Origin: Clostridia bacterium
GTDB taxonomy: Bacteria; Bacillota; Peptococcia; DRI-13; SV3-B141
NCBI GenBank assembly: GCA_018433015.1
Contig: JAHDSB010000027.1
Span: forward strand, 1-46,379
Direction of reading: 5' to 3'
Length of the DNA: 46,379 nt
Below are positions 31,985 to 40,481 of the stretch, in pieces. The notes beneath the pieces are model-generated. The model did not search any database. It saw nothing but the letters and a program-made list of their open reading frames with translations, and was not told the origin of the DNA. Every line of letters starts with the position of its first letter. The stretch's first letter is position 1. The position numbers were made by a program, and so were the translations under genes.

Positions 31985-32950
31985 ATGGTACATCATATAT
32001 CGCGGAGTTTGAAGCGTCAACGGAAAATAGAAGAATGGGAAGCTAGAATAGAGAAACTTCATAAAAAATATCCCCGTTTAGAGGAGATATCTAAGCTTTT
32101 TGCCCAAATAGCATTGGAACTGGGATTACTGGAATTGGGCAAAAGCGGGGAATCGGGCATGAGCCGAGAAGAACTTTTAAATGCTCAAAAAGCTCTTCAA
32201 CTAGAAAAAAAGAAGATACTGGAGGAACATCATTTACCGGAAAATATTTATGATGTTTGGTGGGACTGTGAATTATGTCAGGATACCGGTTTTAGAGATA
32301 TAGGAGTAAAGTGTTCATGCTTGATAAAAGAAGAATTAGCTTCCCGTTGTCAATTAAGTGGATTATCTCCGGAACAAAAACAACAAACCTTTGCAACTTT
32401 TTCTTTAGAATGGTATCAAGAAAAAGCACGCTTTCAAGATATAGTTAGGGATTGCTGGGGATTTACTGAAAAGGTAAAGCAAGGAAAATCGGTAGAAAAT
32501 CTGTTACTGTACGGTCCTGTAGGGACCGGTAAGACTCATTTGTGCAGTGCCATTGCTAACTCAGTATTGGAAAGTGGTATCTCTGTAGTTTATCTTAAAA
32601 TCAGTAAACTTTTAGATATAATGAGGGATTACAGATTATCCTTAGACAAAGATGAACTGAAGGATCACAATAAGGATTTACAAAGACTTTATAAAGTTGG
32701 GTTATTGATTATTGATGATTTAGGTACGGAAAATTCCACAGACTTTGTACGAGAACAACTTTTCACTTTATTAGATGAAAGAATTAATTATCATCTTCCT
32801 TGGGTAATTAGTACAAATTTGAATCCTAATGAAATAGGTTCTTTATATGAGGACAGGTTGAGTGATAGGATAATGGGTACTTCCCACTTATTAAAATTCA
32901 CCGGCGAAAGCGTGCGACAACTTAAAAAATTACGCTCATTAGGAAAATGA
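31985..32950 (+). CDS. DnaC/DnaI-like helicase loader ATPase
   Basis: This protein of about 321 residues has an N-terminal helical region, a zinc-type cysteine set (C95 and C98, then C110 and C112) and a C-terminal AAA+ domain with Walker A GPVGTGKT (177-184), Walker B GLLIIDDLG and an Arg-rich end (EDRLSDRIMG, sensor-type). It would bind the replicative helicase and open it onto DNA with ATP. I favour the ATG at 31985, with GGTAGGTGA upstream, over the GTG at 31976. It begins 13 nt after the DnaD gene, so both are probably made from one message. Confidence 0.87.
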   Translation: MVHHISRSLKRQRKIEEWEARIEKLHKKYPRLEEISKLFAQIALELGLLELGKSGESGMSREELLNAQKALQLEKKKILEEHHLPENIYDVWWDCELCQDTGFRDIGVKCSCLIKEELASRCQLSGLSPEQKQQTFATFSLEWYQEKARFQDIVRDCWGFTEKVKQGKSVENLLLYGPVGTGKTHLCSAIANSVLESGISVVYLKISKLLDIMRDYRLSLDKDELKDHNKDLQRLYKVGLLIIDDLGTENSTDFVREQLFTLLDERINYHLPWVISTNLNPNEIGSLYEDRLSDRIMGTSHLLKFTGESVRQLKKLRSLGK

Positions 32951-32978
32951 GGGAACTAACTCTTAAGGGGCTGATATT

Positions 32979-33908
32979 TTGAAGAAAATAATGCTTCTGC
33001 TGTGTTGTTTGATGGTTTGCACCTCTTGTTATAGACAGGATCTGCCCCTAAAGAAAAATGAAGCTACAACACAAGAAGTTCGGATAAATCACTATATCAG
33101 AGAATTAACAAGCACAGAGATGGCAGGGCGTAGAGGGGGAACCAGCGGCGAAGCATTAGCTAGTATGTACTTGGCCGGGTTTATGCAAAAAGCAGGTTTA
33201 GAAACTGCGGGAGAAAAAGATACATATTTTCAAACTTTCCCTATAAAATCTTATGAAACGGTATTAGTGAAAAAACGTATGACTTTTCGTAATGTTTCCG
33301 GCAAAGTCGCAGGCTGGAGCGAAAATATTTTAGGTTTGTTACCGGGGCGTAAGAAAGAAGTAATTGTTGTAAGTGCCCACTATGATCATTTGGGAGTAGT
33401 TGACAATAAAATTTACCCGGGTGCTAATGATAATGCCTCGGGAGTAGCTGTAGTACTAGAATTAATAAATCAACTCAAAGACGAGACCCCGCCCTACAGT
33501 ATTCTTTTTGCCTTTTGGGGTTCTGAAGAAATGGGGCTGTTAGGATCTCGCTATTTCTGTAATAATCCTACAATTGAACTTGTAAACATTAAATGTGTGT
33601 TAAACTTGGATAGTGTCGGAAATCTTAGAAATGATAAAAATCTATTAGGATGGGGTTTGTGTAAGGAAGAACCCTGTAGAAATATTATGGAAAAACTGGC
33701 TGAGGACGGGTGGCAGATTGAATGGGAGAATAATACATCCCATTCAAGCGATCATAATTCTTTTATTCAAGAAGGTATTAGCGGTGTTACTTTATTATCG
33801 CCGGAGTGGCTAGTACAAAATCATACTGTCCATGATACTATTAAGAATATAAAATACGCTCCGTTAGAAGAATTGGTTATAGCCATAAGAAAAGCTCTTC
33901 TAACATAA
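32979..33908 (+). CDS. M28 family zinc aminopeptidase, probable lipoprotein
   Basis: This 309-residue protein starts with a short signal peptide whose lipobox-like end (CTSC, C17) suggests a membrane-anchored extracellular enzyme. The peptidase M28 motifs follow: SAHYDHLG (first His and Asp), GANDNASG (bridging Asp), WGSEEMGLLG (catalytic Glu pair), NLDSVG (Asp) and SHSSDHNSF, with HTVHDT supplying the last His. It should remove amino acids from extracellular peptides. It starts at a TTG (32979) after AAGGGG, only 28 nt behind the helicase loader gene. Of the start and the motifs, the motifs are the firmer evidence. Confidence 0.88.
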   Translation: MKKIMLLLCCLMVCTSCYRQDLPLKKNEATTQEVRINHYIRELTSTEMAGRRGGTSGEALASMYLAGFMQKAGLETAGEKDTYFQTFPIKSYETVLVKKRMTFRNVSGKVAGWSENILGLLPGRKKEVIVVSAHYDHLGVVDNKIYPGANDNASGVAVVLELINQLKDETPPYSILFAFWGSEEMGLLGSRYFCNNPTIELVNIKCVLNLDSVGNLRNDKNLLGWGLCKEEPCRNIMEKLAEDGWQIEWENNTSHSSDHNSFIQEGISGVTLLSPEWLVQNHTVHDTIKNIKYAPLEELVIAIRKALLT

Positions 33909-33962
33909 ATTTAAGTAGCGTATTGTGAAGAATAATTGTGGTGATTTAAGGGAGAGATGAAA

Positions 33963-34499
33963 ATGTTTAATGGCGACTGGCAGATTTTTTTCTTATCAGC
34001 TTTGCCGGTTACTGAGTTAAGGGTTTCCATTCCTTTAGCTATATCTTTAGGAATGACACCCATTAGAGCCTATATCTTTGCTGTGTTGGGAAACATTCTG
34101 CCCGTTATGCCTCTTTTATTACTCTTGGATCCGTTCAGTGCTTTGTTTTGTAGGATCCCTGCAGTAGATAGAATATTTAAAAGAGTAATAGAGCGGACTA
34201 GATTAAAAGGAAAGAATGTAGGAAAATATGGGATCTGGGGTTTGGTGCTATTTGTCTCTATACCATTTCCTGGTACGGGTGCTTGGACGGGTGCCATATT
34301 ATCTTGGTTATTAGGAATTAAGATTCTTCCTGCCTTCCTGGCCATATGTGTGGGTGTTTGTTGTGCAGGAATATTGGTTACTTTAGCAAGTGTAGGGGCC
34401 ATTCAGTTGACTTTAGTATATGGCTTAGAATACTTACTTCTTGCCGTTGTGGGAGGATTGCTAATCTATTACATGTTCAGGCAAAAGAAAAAATCATAA
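33963..34499 (+). CDS. COG2426 small multidrug export family (PF06695) membrane protein
   Basis: This membrane protein of about 178 residues has four to five hydrophobic segments. It begins with FFLSALPVTELRVSIPLAISLGM, which carries the conserved Glu-Leu-Arg motif of PF06695 (Sm_multidrug_ex), and has FVSIPFPGTGAWTGAI in the middle. Despite the name, function is not firmly established. I place the start at the ATG at 33963, which has GGGAGAG at proper distance; the ATG at 33957 is too close to it. A strong terminator follows. Confidence 0.85.
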   Translation: MFNGDWQIFFLSALPVTELRVSIPLAISLGMTPIRAYIFAVLGNILPVMPLLLLLDPFSALFCRIPAVDRIFKRVIERTRLKGKNVGKYGIWGLVLFVSIPFPGTGAWTGAILSWLLGIKILPAFLAICVGVCCAGILVTLASVGAIQLTLVYGLEYLLLAVVGGLLIYYMFRQKKKS

Positions 34500-34513
34500 A
34501 TCTTATTATTATG

Positions 34514-34542
34514 GAATAGACTCAGTGTCTATTCTTTTTTTT
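34514..34542 (+). terminator. Rho-independent terminator
   Basis: GAATAGAC (34514-34521) pairs with GTCTATTC (34527-34534), followed by eight T residues. It separates the COG2426 gene from the dcw cluster. Confidence 0.9.
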
Positions 34543-34634
34543 ATAATTAGCTTAAATCAATTTCCAAAAAAAACCAAAAAAATTATAAATTTTTAAAATG
34601 TAGGAAGGAAATTTAAGAGGTAAGTAGAATATAG

Positions 34635-34692
34635 GTGGTAACGAGTGGTGCAGAGTGGTATAATGTGGTTCAAAGTGGTGGGATGGGTGGTG
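34635..34692 (+). promoter_or_regulatory. MraZ-binding repeats overlapping the dcw promoter
   Basis: GTGGTA, GTGGTG, GTGGTA, GTGGTT and GTGGTG start at 34635, 34645, 34655, 34665 and 34675, one every 10 bases. A sixth GTGGTG lies at 34687, 12 bases on. This is the known MraZ operator pattern (GTGG-type direct repeats on one helix face). TATAAT (34659-34664), preceded by TGG as an extended -10, lies inside the third and fourth repeats, so MraZ binding should block its own promoter. Confidence 0.88.
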
Positions 34693-34699
34693 AAACCAA

Positions 34700-35137
34700 A
34701 TGTTTACAGGTGAATATCAGCACTCCGTTGATGGAAAAGGAAGACTGATTATGCCTGCTAGGTTTCGCGAATCCTTAGGTGATGTATTTATAATTACTAA
34801 AGGGTTAGATACCTGCCTCTTTGTTTATTCGCAAGATGAATGGAAAAAAATAGAAGAAAAGTTAAAAAATCTACCTTTTACTAAAAAAGATGCTCGTGCC
34901 TTTGCTCGTTTCTTTTTTTCCGGTGCTAATGAGTGTGAAATAGATAAACAGGGGCGCATTCTTATTAATAGCAATTTAAGAGAATATGCCCATATTAGCA
35001 AGGATGTTGTTGTTATCGGAGTAGGGACGCGAATTGAAATATGGAGTAAGGAAAGATGGGAAGAATATAAAAATGAGACTGAAGAAAACTATGAAGAATT
35101 GGCAGAAAAAATGGTAGAACTGGATTTAGGATTCTGA
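34700..35137 (+). CDS. mraZ: Transcriptional regulator MraZ
   Basis: This 145-residue protein has the two AbrB/SpoVT-like halves typical of Mra[18 protein letters not shown] near residue 12 and [19 protein letters not shown] near residue 80. MraZ forms ring-shaped oligomers, binds repeats in front of its own gene and controls expression of the division and cell-wall cluster. It opens the dcw operon, directly behind the GTGG repeats, and rsmH follows 11 nt later. Confidence 0.95.
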   Translation: MFTGEYQHSVDGKGRLIMPARFRESLGDVFIITKGLDTCLFVYSQDEWKKIEEKLKNLPFTKKDARAFARFFFSGANECEIDKQGRILINSNLREYAHISKDVVVIGVGTRIEIWSKERWEEYKNETEENYEELAEKMVELDLGF

Positions 35138-35148
35138 GGTGAAAATGT

Positions 35149-36105
35149 GTGAATTATAAAGGACAAGAATTTAAACATGTCCCTGTTTTACTACAAGAAG
35201 TAGTAAAATATCTACAACCTCAACCGGGAAAAGTGGTTATAGATTGTACTGCAGGCGGGGGAGGACATAGTAGAGAGCTCCTGACTCATGTATTACCGGG
35301 AGGAAAACTAATTGCTTTTGATCAGGACATGGACGCTATAGAAGCGGCAGGAAATAGATTACAGGCACTAGGAAAAGAAAATTATATATTAATACATAGC
35401 AGTTTTATTAATTTGCGTAGCGAGTTAAAAAAAATAGGCGTGTCTTCTGCTGATTGTATTTTATTTGATTTAGGTGTTTCTTCTTATCAATTAGATCAGG
35501 GAGAACGAGGATTTAGTTATCAATATGATGCACCCTTGGATATGCGTATGGACAGAAGAGGAGCAACAACAGCATTTGATTTAGTCAACAATGAAAGCGA
35601 AAAAGAATTAACTCGTATTATCAAGGATTATGGAGAAGAACGCTGGGCTAAGAGAATTGCAGAGTTTATTATAGCCGAACGTACCAATGGACCGTTGGAA
35701 ACCACGGGGCAATTAGTAGATGTTATAAAGAAGGCCATACCTCATAAGGTCAGAAGAGAAGGACCTCACCCGGCAAAACGTACCTTTCAGGCATTAAGAA
35801 TTGCGGTAAATAAGGAATTAGATATCTTGAAAGATGCCTTAATTCAAGCCATTGATGTTTTAAATCCGGGAGGAAGGTTAGCAGTAATTACTTTTCATTC
35901 TTTAGAAGATCGTATAACAAAGAATGTTTTTCAAGAAAAAGCACAGGGTTGTATATGTCCCAAAGATTTTCCAGTTTGTGTATGTAAACGCAAGCCGTCA
36001 GTGAAAATATTGACTACAAAACCGATTTTGCCGGGGGAAGAAGAATTAAAAAGCAATCCGCGTTCCCGTAGTGCAAAATTGAGAGTAGTAAAAAAGCTAG
36101 CTTAG
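35149..36105 (+). CDS. rsmH: 16S rRNA (cytosine(1402)-N4)-methyltransferase RsmH
   Basis: This 318-residue protein is of the RsmH (MraW) family. It shows the S-adenosylmethionine loop DCTAGGGGHSRELL (30-43) and the family segments FDLGVSSYQLD, DMRMDRR, AKRTFQALRIAVN and ITFHSLEDRI. It methylates C1402 of 16S rRNA at the ribosomal P site. Translation starts at a GTG (35149) following GAGGTGA. It is in its normal place, second in the dcw cluster. Confidence 0.95.
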   Translation: MNYKGQEFKHVPVLLQEVVKYLQPQPGKVVIDCTAGGGGHSRELLTHVLPGGKLIAFDQDMDAIEAAGNRLQALGKENYILIHSSFINLRSELKKIGVSSADCILFDLGVSSYQLDQGERGFSYQYDAPLDMRMDRRGATTAFDLVNNESEKELTRIIKDYGEERWAKRIAEFIIAERTNGPLETTGQLVDVIKKAIPHKVRREGPHPAKRTFQALRIAVNKELDILKDALIQAIDVLNPGGRLAVITFHSLEDRITKNVFQEKAQGCICPKDFPVCVCKRKPSVKILTTKPILPGEEELKSNPRSRSAKLRVVKKLA

Positions 36106-36132
36106 TTCTAGGTGGAAGGGGAAGTGAATACG

Positions 36133-36648
36133 TTGGCAGTAGCATATAAAAGAGCCGTTGGTTCAGATTTGGAATGGGATTACACCAGTTATCAGAAAAG
36201 GAAAAAACCGGATATTAAAAAGTATGTTAGACAAGAAGCTTCCCCTGTGGTAAAGGTTTTTGCAGGGATTGCTACAATTGCACTTCTTTTTTCTTTAGGA
36301 ATATCATATACGTATTTAAAGGCCAGTAAAGCTCAACTTAATTGGCGCATAAGCAGATTAGAAAACGATATCCACTATATGAATATGAATAATGAAAAAT
36401 TAAATTTAGAAATCGCGCGCTTGAAATCGCTAGATAGAATAGAAACAATGGCTTTACAAATGGGCATGGTAAAAAACCCTTCAGCCCAATACTTAATGTA
36501 TAAGATTAAGAATGAAGATGATAGTAACGCTTCTTCACAAAATACAGAATTACAAAAACAGGCAGAAAATAATGTAGAAGCTGATGAAAACATGTTGCAT
36601 AAAGTAGCTGATGCCTGGCTGAATAAGGACTATTCTTTGAAAGGATAG
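36133..36648 (+). CDS. FtsL-like cell division protein
   Basis: This bitopic protein of about 171 residues has a basic N-terminal cytoplasmic tail, one membrane helix (VKVFAGIATIALLFSLGISY) and an extracellular coiled coil with heptad-like leucines/isoleucines (LNWRISRLENDIHYMNMN). The order and position between rsmH and the transpeptidase gene are those of ftsL; sequence conservation in this family is low. It would help recruit and activate the septal synthase with DivIC/FtsB. The start is uncertain: TTG 36133 has GAAGTGA upstream, while in-frame GTG codons at 36112 and 36124 are less well placed. A C-terminal tail rich in Asn, Gln and Glu is longer than usual. Confidence 0.75.
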   Translation: MAVAYKRAVGSDLEWDYTSYQKRKKPDIKKYVRQEASPVVKVFAGIATIALLFSLGISYTYLKASKAQLNWRISRLENDIHYMNMNNEKLNLEIARLKSLDRIETMALQMGMVKNPSAQYLMYKIKNEDDSNASSQNTELQKQAENNVEADENMLHKVADAWLNKDYSLKG

Positions 36649-36666
36649 TGTTTGGGGTGGAGAAAA

Positions 36667-38799
36667 ATGTCTGTTCCTGTGACTATAAGGAAAAGAATAG
36701 GATTTGTGTTTTTTGTCGCTATCTTCCTTTTGTTAGCTGTTATGCTACGTTTAGTTTGGATTCAGTTCATACAAGGAGAAAATCTTCGGCAAAAAGCCTT
36801 TGCTGCACGTTTTCGTAATGTAGAAGTCAAGGCCAAAAGAGGAATAATTTATGATACAAGAGGTAGACCTTTGGCTATCAGTGTAAGCACTGATTCTTTT
36901 TATGCCATACCTGCCCAAGTAAGAAAAGCCGATAAGGTGAAAGAAACAGCAGAAAAACTTGCAGAAATATTAGAGATGGATAAAGAAAAGGTACAAAGTC
37001 TGATTACAAAGCATCAGGCTTTTGTTTGGATTAAGCGTCATGTGCCTGATGAACAGGCCCAGAAGATAAAAGCTTTAAAGTTAAAAGGTATTAATTATGT
37101 GGAAGAACCGGAACGCTTTTATCCCAAAGATAAATTGTTGGCACATATCTTAGGCTTTGCGGGCATGGATAATCAAGGGTTATATGGAATTGAAGTCAGT
37201 TACGATAAGGAATTGAGCGGAAAATCAGGGACAATTATGGTTGAGTATGATGCCCGAGGTCAAGAAATACCGGACGCTTTACAAAAATACATTCCGCCGG
37301 AAGATGGTAATAATATATATTTAACTATTGATGAGACAATTCAATATGTAGTGGAACGCGAATTAGATAAGCTTTTTGCTTTAAGAAAACCCAAAAAAGC
37401 CGGAGTTATTGTCATGGAAGTTAGGACAGGAAGAATTTTAGCCATATCTGCCAGACCTAACTTTGACCCCAATAATTATCAGGATTATGATCCTGCGGTA
37501 TGGAAAAATCCTATGATTTCAGATGTATATGAGCCTGGATCTACGTTTAAACCTGTTACGGCAGCAGGGGCCTTAGAAGAGGGAATAGTAAAACCGGAAG
37601 ATAGATTTTATTGTCATGGCTATATTAAGGTAGGCAAGGAAATAATGAGGTGCTGGAGGACGGGGCGTCCTCATGGAAGCCAAACCTTTGTAGAAGGCAT
37701 TAGAAATTCCTGTAACCCAGTTTTTATAAGTGTAGGCTTAAAGATGGGAACGGATGTTTTTTATCGCTATCTTAATGGTTTTGGATTTGGACAAAAGACA
37801 GGTATTGAATTGCCGGGAGAGGCCTATGGTTTAGTAGTAAATAAAAATAGAGCTAAGGAAATTGACCTGGCTTCTATGGCTATGGGGCAGGCCAATGCTG
37901 TTACACCTATACAATTAATCACAGCTTTTTCTGCTATAGCAAACGACGGATACTTAATGAAGCCTCAGATTGTTAAAGAAATCAGGGATAAAGATGGCAA
38001 TTTAATTAGAACCATCGAGCCGGAGCAGGTGCGGCAAGTTATCTCGAAAAAAACATCCCGTACCATGTTAGATATATTGGAAACTGTCGTTAGTGAAGGA
38101 ACAGGGAAAAATGCTTATATTGAAGGGTATCGGGTAGGCGGCAAAACGGGTACTGCCCAGAAAATTATACCCGGTGGTGGATATTCTACCTCGGAATATA
38201 TTGGATCGTTTATCGGTGTTGCACCCACAAATGATCCGAAAATAGCTGTACTTGTTGTTGTAGACTCTCCAGAAGGGGTATACTACGGTGGTACAGTAGC
38301 TGCTCCAGTTTTAAAGGAGATTGTTAAGGATACTATGCGCTACTTGCAAGTACCCGCCCAAGTTGAACCCGATAAAATAACGCCGAAAACTACTACTGTT
38401 GAAATGCCCAATATCGTAGGAAGCGATGTGACAAATGCTGTAAAACAATTAGAAAACTTGAAACTTCAGGCCAATGTGGTAGGGGAAGGGACTCAAGTTA
38501 AAGCACAATTACCTCTACCGGGCAGCGAAATACATCAAGCAGGAAATGTTATTATATACACCAGTATTCCTGCAGAAGGAGGAAATCCTGAGTCAGTTGT
38601 TGTTCCAGATTTAACGGGTAAAACTGTGGGAGAAGTGCGAGAAATTACCAAACTCCTCAACTTAAATTTTGTATTAAAAGGCAGTGGCTATGTAGTTAAA
38701 CAAGATCCGGAACCGGGTTTATTAGTTCCTGTGGGGACAAAAATAACTGTTAACATGGAAAAGCCAATACCCCATGAGTTAGAACCGGCAGGTCCATAG
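36667..38799 (+). CDS. Class B penicillin-binding protein with PASTA domains (FtsI/SpoVD type)
   Basis: This 710-residue septal transpeptidase has a short cytoplasmic tail and a membrane helix at about 11-34. A PBP dimerisation domain follows (RGIIYDTRGRPLA near 58), then the catalytic domain with S292-TFK (SxxK), S348-CN and KTGTAQ near 495, and two C-terminal PASTA repeats (MPNIVGSDVTNAV and VPDLTGKTVGEV). It cross-links peptidoglycan together with the FtsW-like glycosyltransferase encoded downstream. Whether it serves vegetative division (FtsI/Pbp2B) or spore cortex (SpoVD) cannot be told from sequence here. The ATG at 36667 has GGTGGAG upstream. Confidence 0.9.
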   Translation: MSVPVTIRKRIGFVFFVAIFLLLAVMLRLVWIQFIQGENLRQKAFAARFRNVEVKAKRGIIYDTRGRPLAISVSTDSFYAIPAQVRKADKVKETAEKLAEILEMDKEKVQSLITKHQAFVWIKRHVPDEQAQKIKALKLKGINYVEEPERFYPKDKLLAHILGFAGMDNQGLYGIEVSYDKELSGKSGTIMVEYDARGQEIPDALQKYIPPEDGNNIYLTIDETIQYVVERELDKLFALRKPKKAGVIVMEVRTGRILAISARPNFDPNNYQDYDPAVWKNPMISDVYEPGSTFKPVTAAGALEEGIVKPEDRFYCHGYIKVGKEIMRCWRTGRPHGSQTFVEGIRNSCNPVFISVGLKMGTDVFYRYLNGFGFGQKTGIELPGEAYGLVVNKNRAKEIDLASMAMGQANAVTPIQLITAFSAIANDGYLMKPQIVKEIRDKDGNLIRTIEPEQVRQVISKKTSRTMLDILETVVSEGTGKNAYIEGYRVGGKTGTAQKIIPGGGYSTSEYIGSFIGVAPTNDPKIAVLVVVDSPEGVYYGGTVAAPVLKEIVKDTMRYLQVPAQVEPDKITPKTTTVEMPNIVGSDVTNAVKQLENLKLQANVVGEGTQVKAQLPLPGSEIHQAGNVIIYTSIPAEGGNPESVVVPDLTGKTVGEVREITKLLNLNFVLKGSGYVVKQDPEPGLLVPVGTKITVNMEKPIPHELEPAGP

Positions 38800-38863
38800 A
38801 TTAGGTAAAGGGAAGGTAGGCAATACTAAAATTTAGATAAATTACCAGACGGGAGGTGGTCTG

Positions 38864-40363
38864 ATGAAGCTGGAGGAGCTTATTAAATCTACAGACATAC
38901 TGGCCTGGGAAGGATGCTTAAATAAAACGATAACCGGTATAACATATGATTCAAGACAAATTACAGCAGGAAGCCTTTTTGTAGCAATAGCAGGTTTTAC
39001 TACTGATGGACACCAATATATTAATGATGCTATATCCCGAGGCGCAGTAGCAGTGGTAATAGAAAATGAAAACTATAAATCTACTGACTACGCTTGGATA
39101 CACGTTGAACAAAGTCGCATAGCTCTAGCTGATATGAGTAATACATTTTATGGCTATCCCAGCAGCCATTTAAATTTAATAGGAGTGACCGGTACAAATG
39201 GAAAGACTACAGTTACTAACTTAATCACTAATATTCTAGAGGATGCCGGTCATACTGCAGGATTAGCAGGGACAATACATAATCGTATTGGGAAAGAGAT
39301 TATTCCTGTACATCACACTACACCGGAAGCACCTGACTTACAAGAGTTGTTTGTGAAGTTTTTAGATAAAGGTGCAAATTATGCCGTAATGGAAGTCAGT
39401 TCTCATGCCTTAGAATTAGAACGTGTAAGGGGAACTGAATTTGATGTGGCTGTTTATACAAACTTAACGCAAGATCACTTGGATTTTCATGGCAATATGG
39501 AAAACTATTTGAGAGCAAAGGGTAAACTTTTCAGTTCTTTGAGTACCAAGGGAAGAAAACAGCGCCGTAAATTTGCCATATTGAATAAAGATGATAAATA
39601 TCACCATGAATTAGCAGAAATGACTAGTGTACCAATTATAACTTATGGAATAAAAGGACCTGCAGATATTAAAGCGGAGAATGTACGGGTTCTACCCCAA
39701 GGGGTTCAATACGAATTGCACTATACAGATCAAGTTATTCCTGTAAAATTAAAGTTAACCGGTATATTTAATGTTTATAATTCATTAGCTGCTATAGCGG
39801 TGGGTTTAGTAGAAGGAATAGAAATTAAAAAAATAATTAAAAGTTTAGAAAGAATACCTAGTATCCCGGGACGCTTTGAAAAAGTAGAGGCAGGGCAAGA
39901 TTTCACTGTAATTGTTGATTATTCTCATACTCCGGACAGTCTAGAGAATTGTTTAAAAACAACAAGAGAATTTATTAAAGATAGGATCATTACAGTCTTT
40001 GGTTGTGGAGGAGACAGAGATAAAAAGAAAAGGCCCATCATGGGTGAGATAGCAGGGAAACTTTCTGATTTTTGTGTTGTAACATCAGATAATCCGCGCT
40101 CTGAAAATCCCCACGAAATCATTAGGGGTATAGTTCCGGGAGTTAATAAAGTTATGGGCTCCCACCAGTATGTAACTATTGCAGATAGAAGAGATGCTAT
40201 AAATTATGCCATTAGCAAGGCCAGCTCCGGTGATGCTGTGATAATTGCCGGTAAGGGTCATGAAGACTATCAGATTATAGGAGATAAGGTAATTCACTTT
40301 GATGATAAAGAAGTAGCAAGGGAAGCCCTAGCCTCTCTAGTACAATATCGGCAAGTAAAGTAA
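38864..40363 (+). CDS. murE: UDP-N-acetylmuramoyl-tripeptide synthetase MurE (meso-DAP adding)
   Basis: This 499-residue Mur ligase has an N-terminal UDP-binding domain (TGITYDSRQITAG near 24-36), the ATP loop GTNGKTT (110-116) in the central domain and a C-terminal domain containing SDNPRSENP. DNPR in that place is the signature of enzymes that add meso-diaminopimelate and not lysine, so this organism likely has m-DAP peptidoglycan. The enzyme acts in the cytoplasm on UDP-MurNAc-L-Ala-D-Glu. GGGAGGTG precedes the ATG. Confidence 0.94.
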   Translation: MKLEELIKSTDILAWEGCLNKTITGITYDSRQITAGSLFVAIAGFTTDGHQYINDAISRGAVAVVIENENYKSTDYAWIHVEQSRIALADMSNTFYGYPSSHLNLIGVTGTNGKTTVTNLITNILEDAGHTAGLAGTIHNRIGKEIIPVHHTTPEAPDLQELFVKFLDKGANYAVMEVSSHALELERVRGTEFDVAVYTNLTQDHLDFHGNMENYLRAKGKLFSSLSTKGRKQRRKFAILNKDDKYHHELAEMTSVPIITYGIKGPADIKAENVRVLPQGVQYELHYTDQVIPVKLKLTGIFNVYNSLAAIAVGLVEGIEIKKIIKSLERIPSIPGRFEKVEAGQDFTVIVDYSHTPDSLENCLKTTREFIKDRIITVFGCGGDRDKKKRPIMGEIAGKLSDFCVVTSDNPRSENPHEIIRGIVPGVNKVMGSHQYVTIADRRDAINYAISKASSGDAVIIAGKGHEDYQIIGDKVIHFDDKEVAREALASLVQYRQVK

Positions 40364-40367
40364 GTAA

Positions 40368-40415
40368 GATTCTAAGCTTCAAGAGGAGGAAGGACTCCTT
40401 TTGAAGCTTAGAATC
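40368..40415 (+). repeat. Long hairpin between murE and murF
   Basis: GATTCTAAGCTTCAA (40368-40382) pairs perfectly with TTGAAGCTTAGAATC (40401-40415). Pairing continues inward with AGGAG/CTCCT (40384-40388 and 40395-40399) plus a G-U pair, giving about 21 pairs and a six-base loop. The sequence after it is CGTTATC, with no T-run, so it is not an ordinary terminator. It may be an RNA processing or stability element inside the operon. Confidence 0.8.
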
Positions 40416-40481
40416 CGTTATCTTAAAAGGGGTTACTATTAATGATCAGTAAATATCTGAGCAGGGAGGAGCTCAAGCACT

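Noticed and set aside
34635-34692. A CRISPR array or tandem repeat element
   Set aside because: Units are six bases at 10-base steps with no spacers of CRISPR size; the pattern and the mraZ gene directly downstream explain them.
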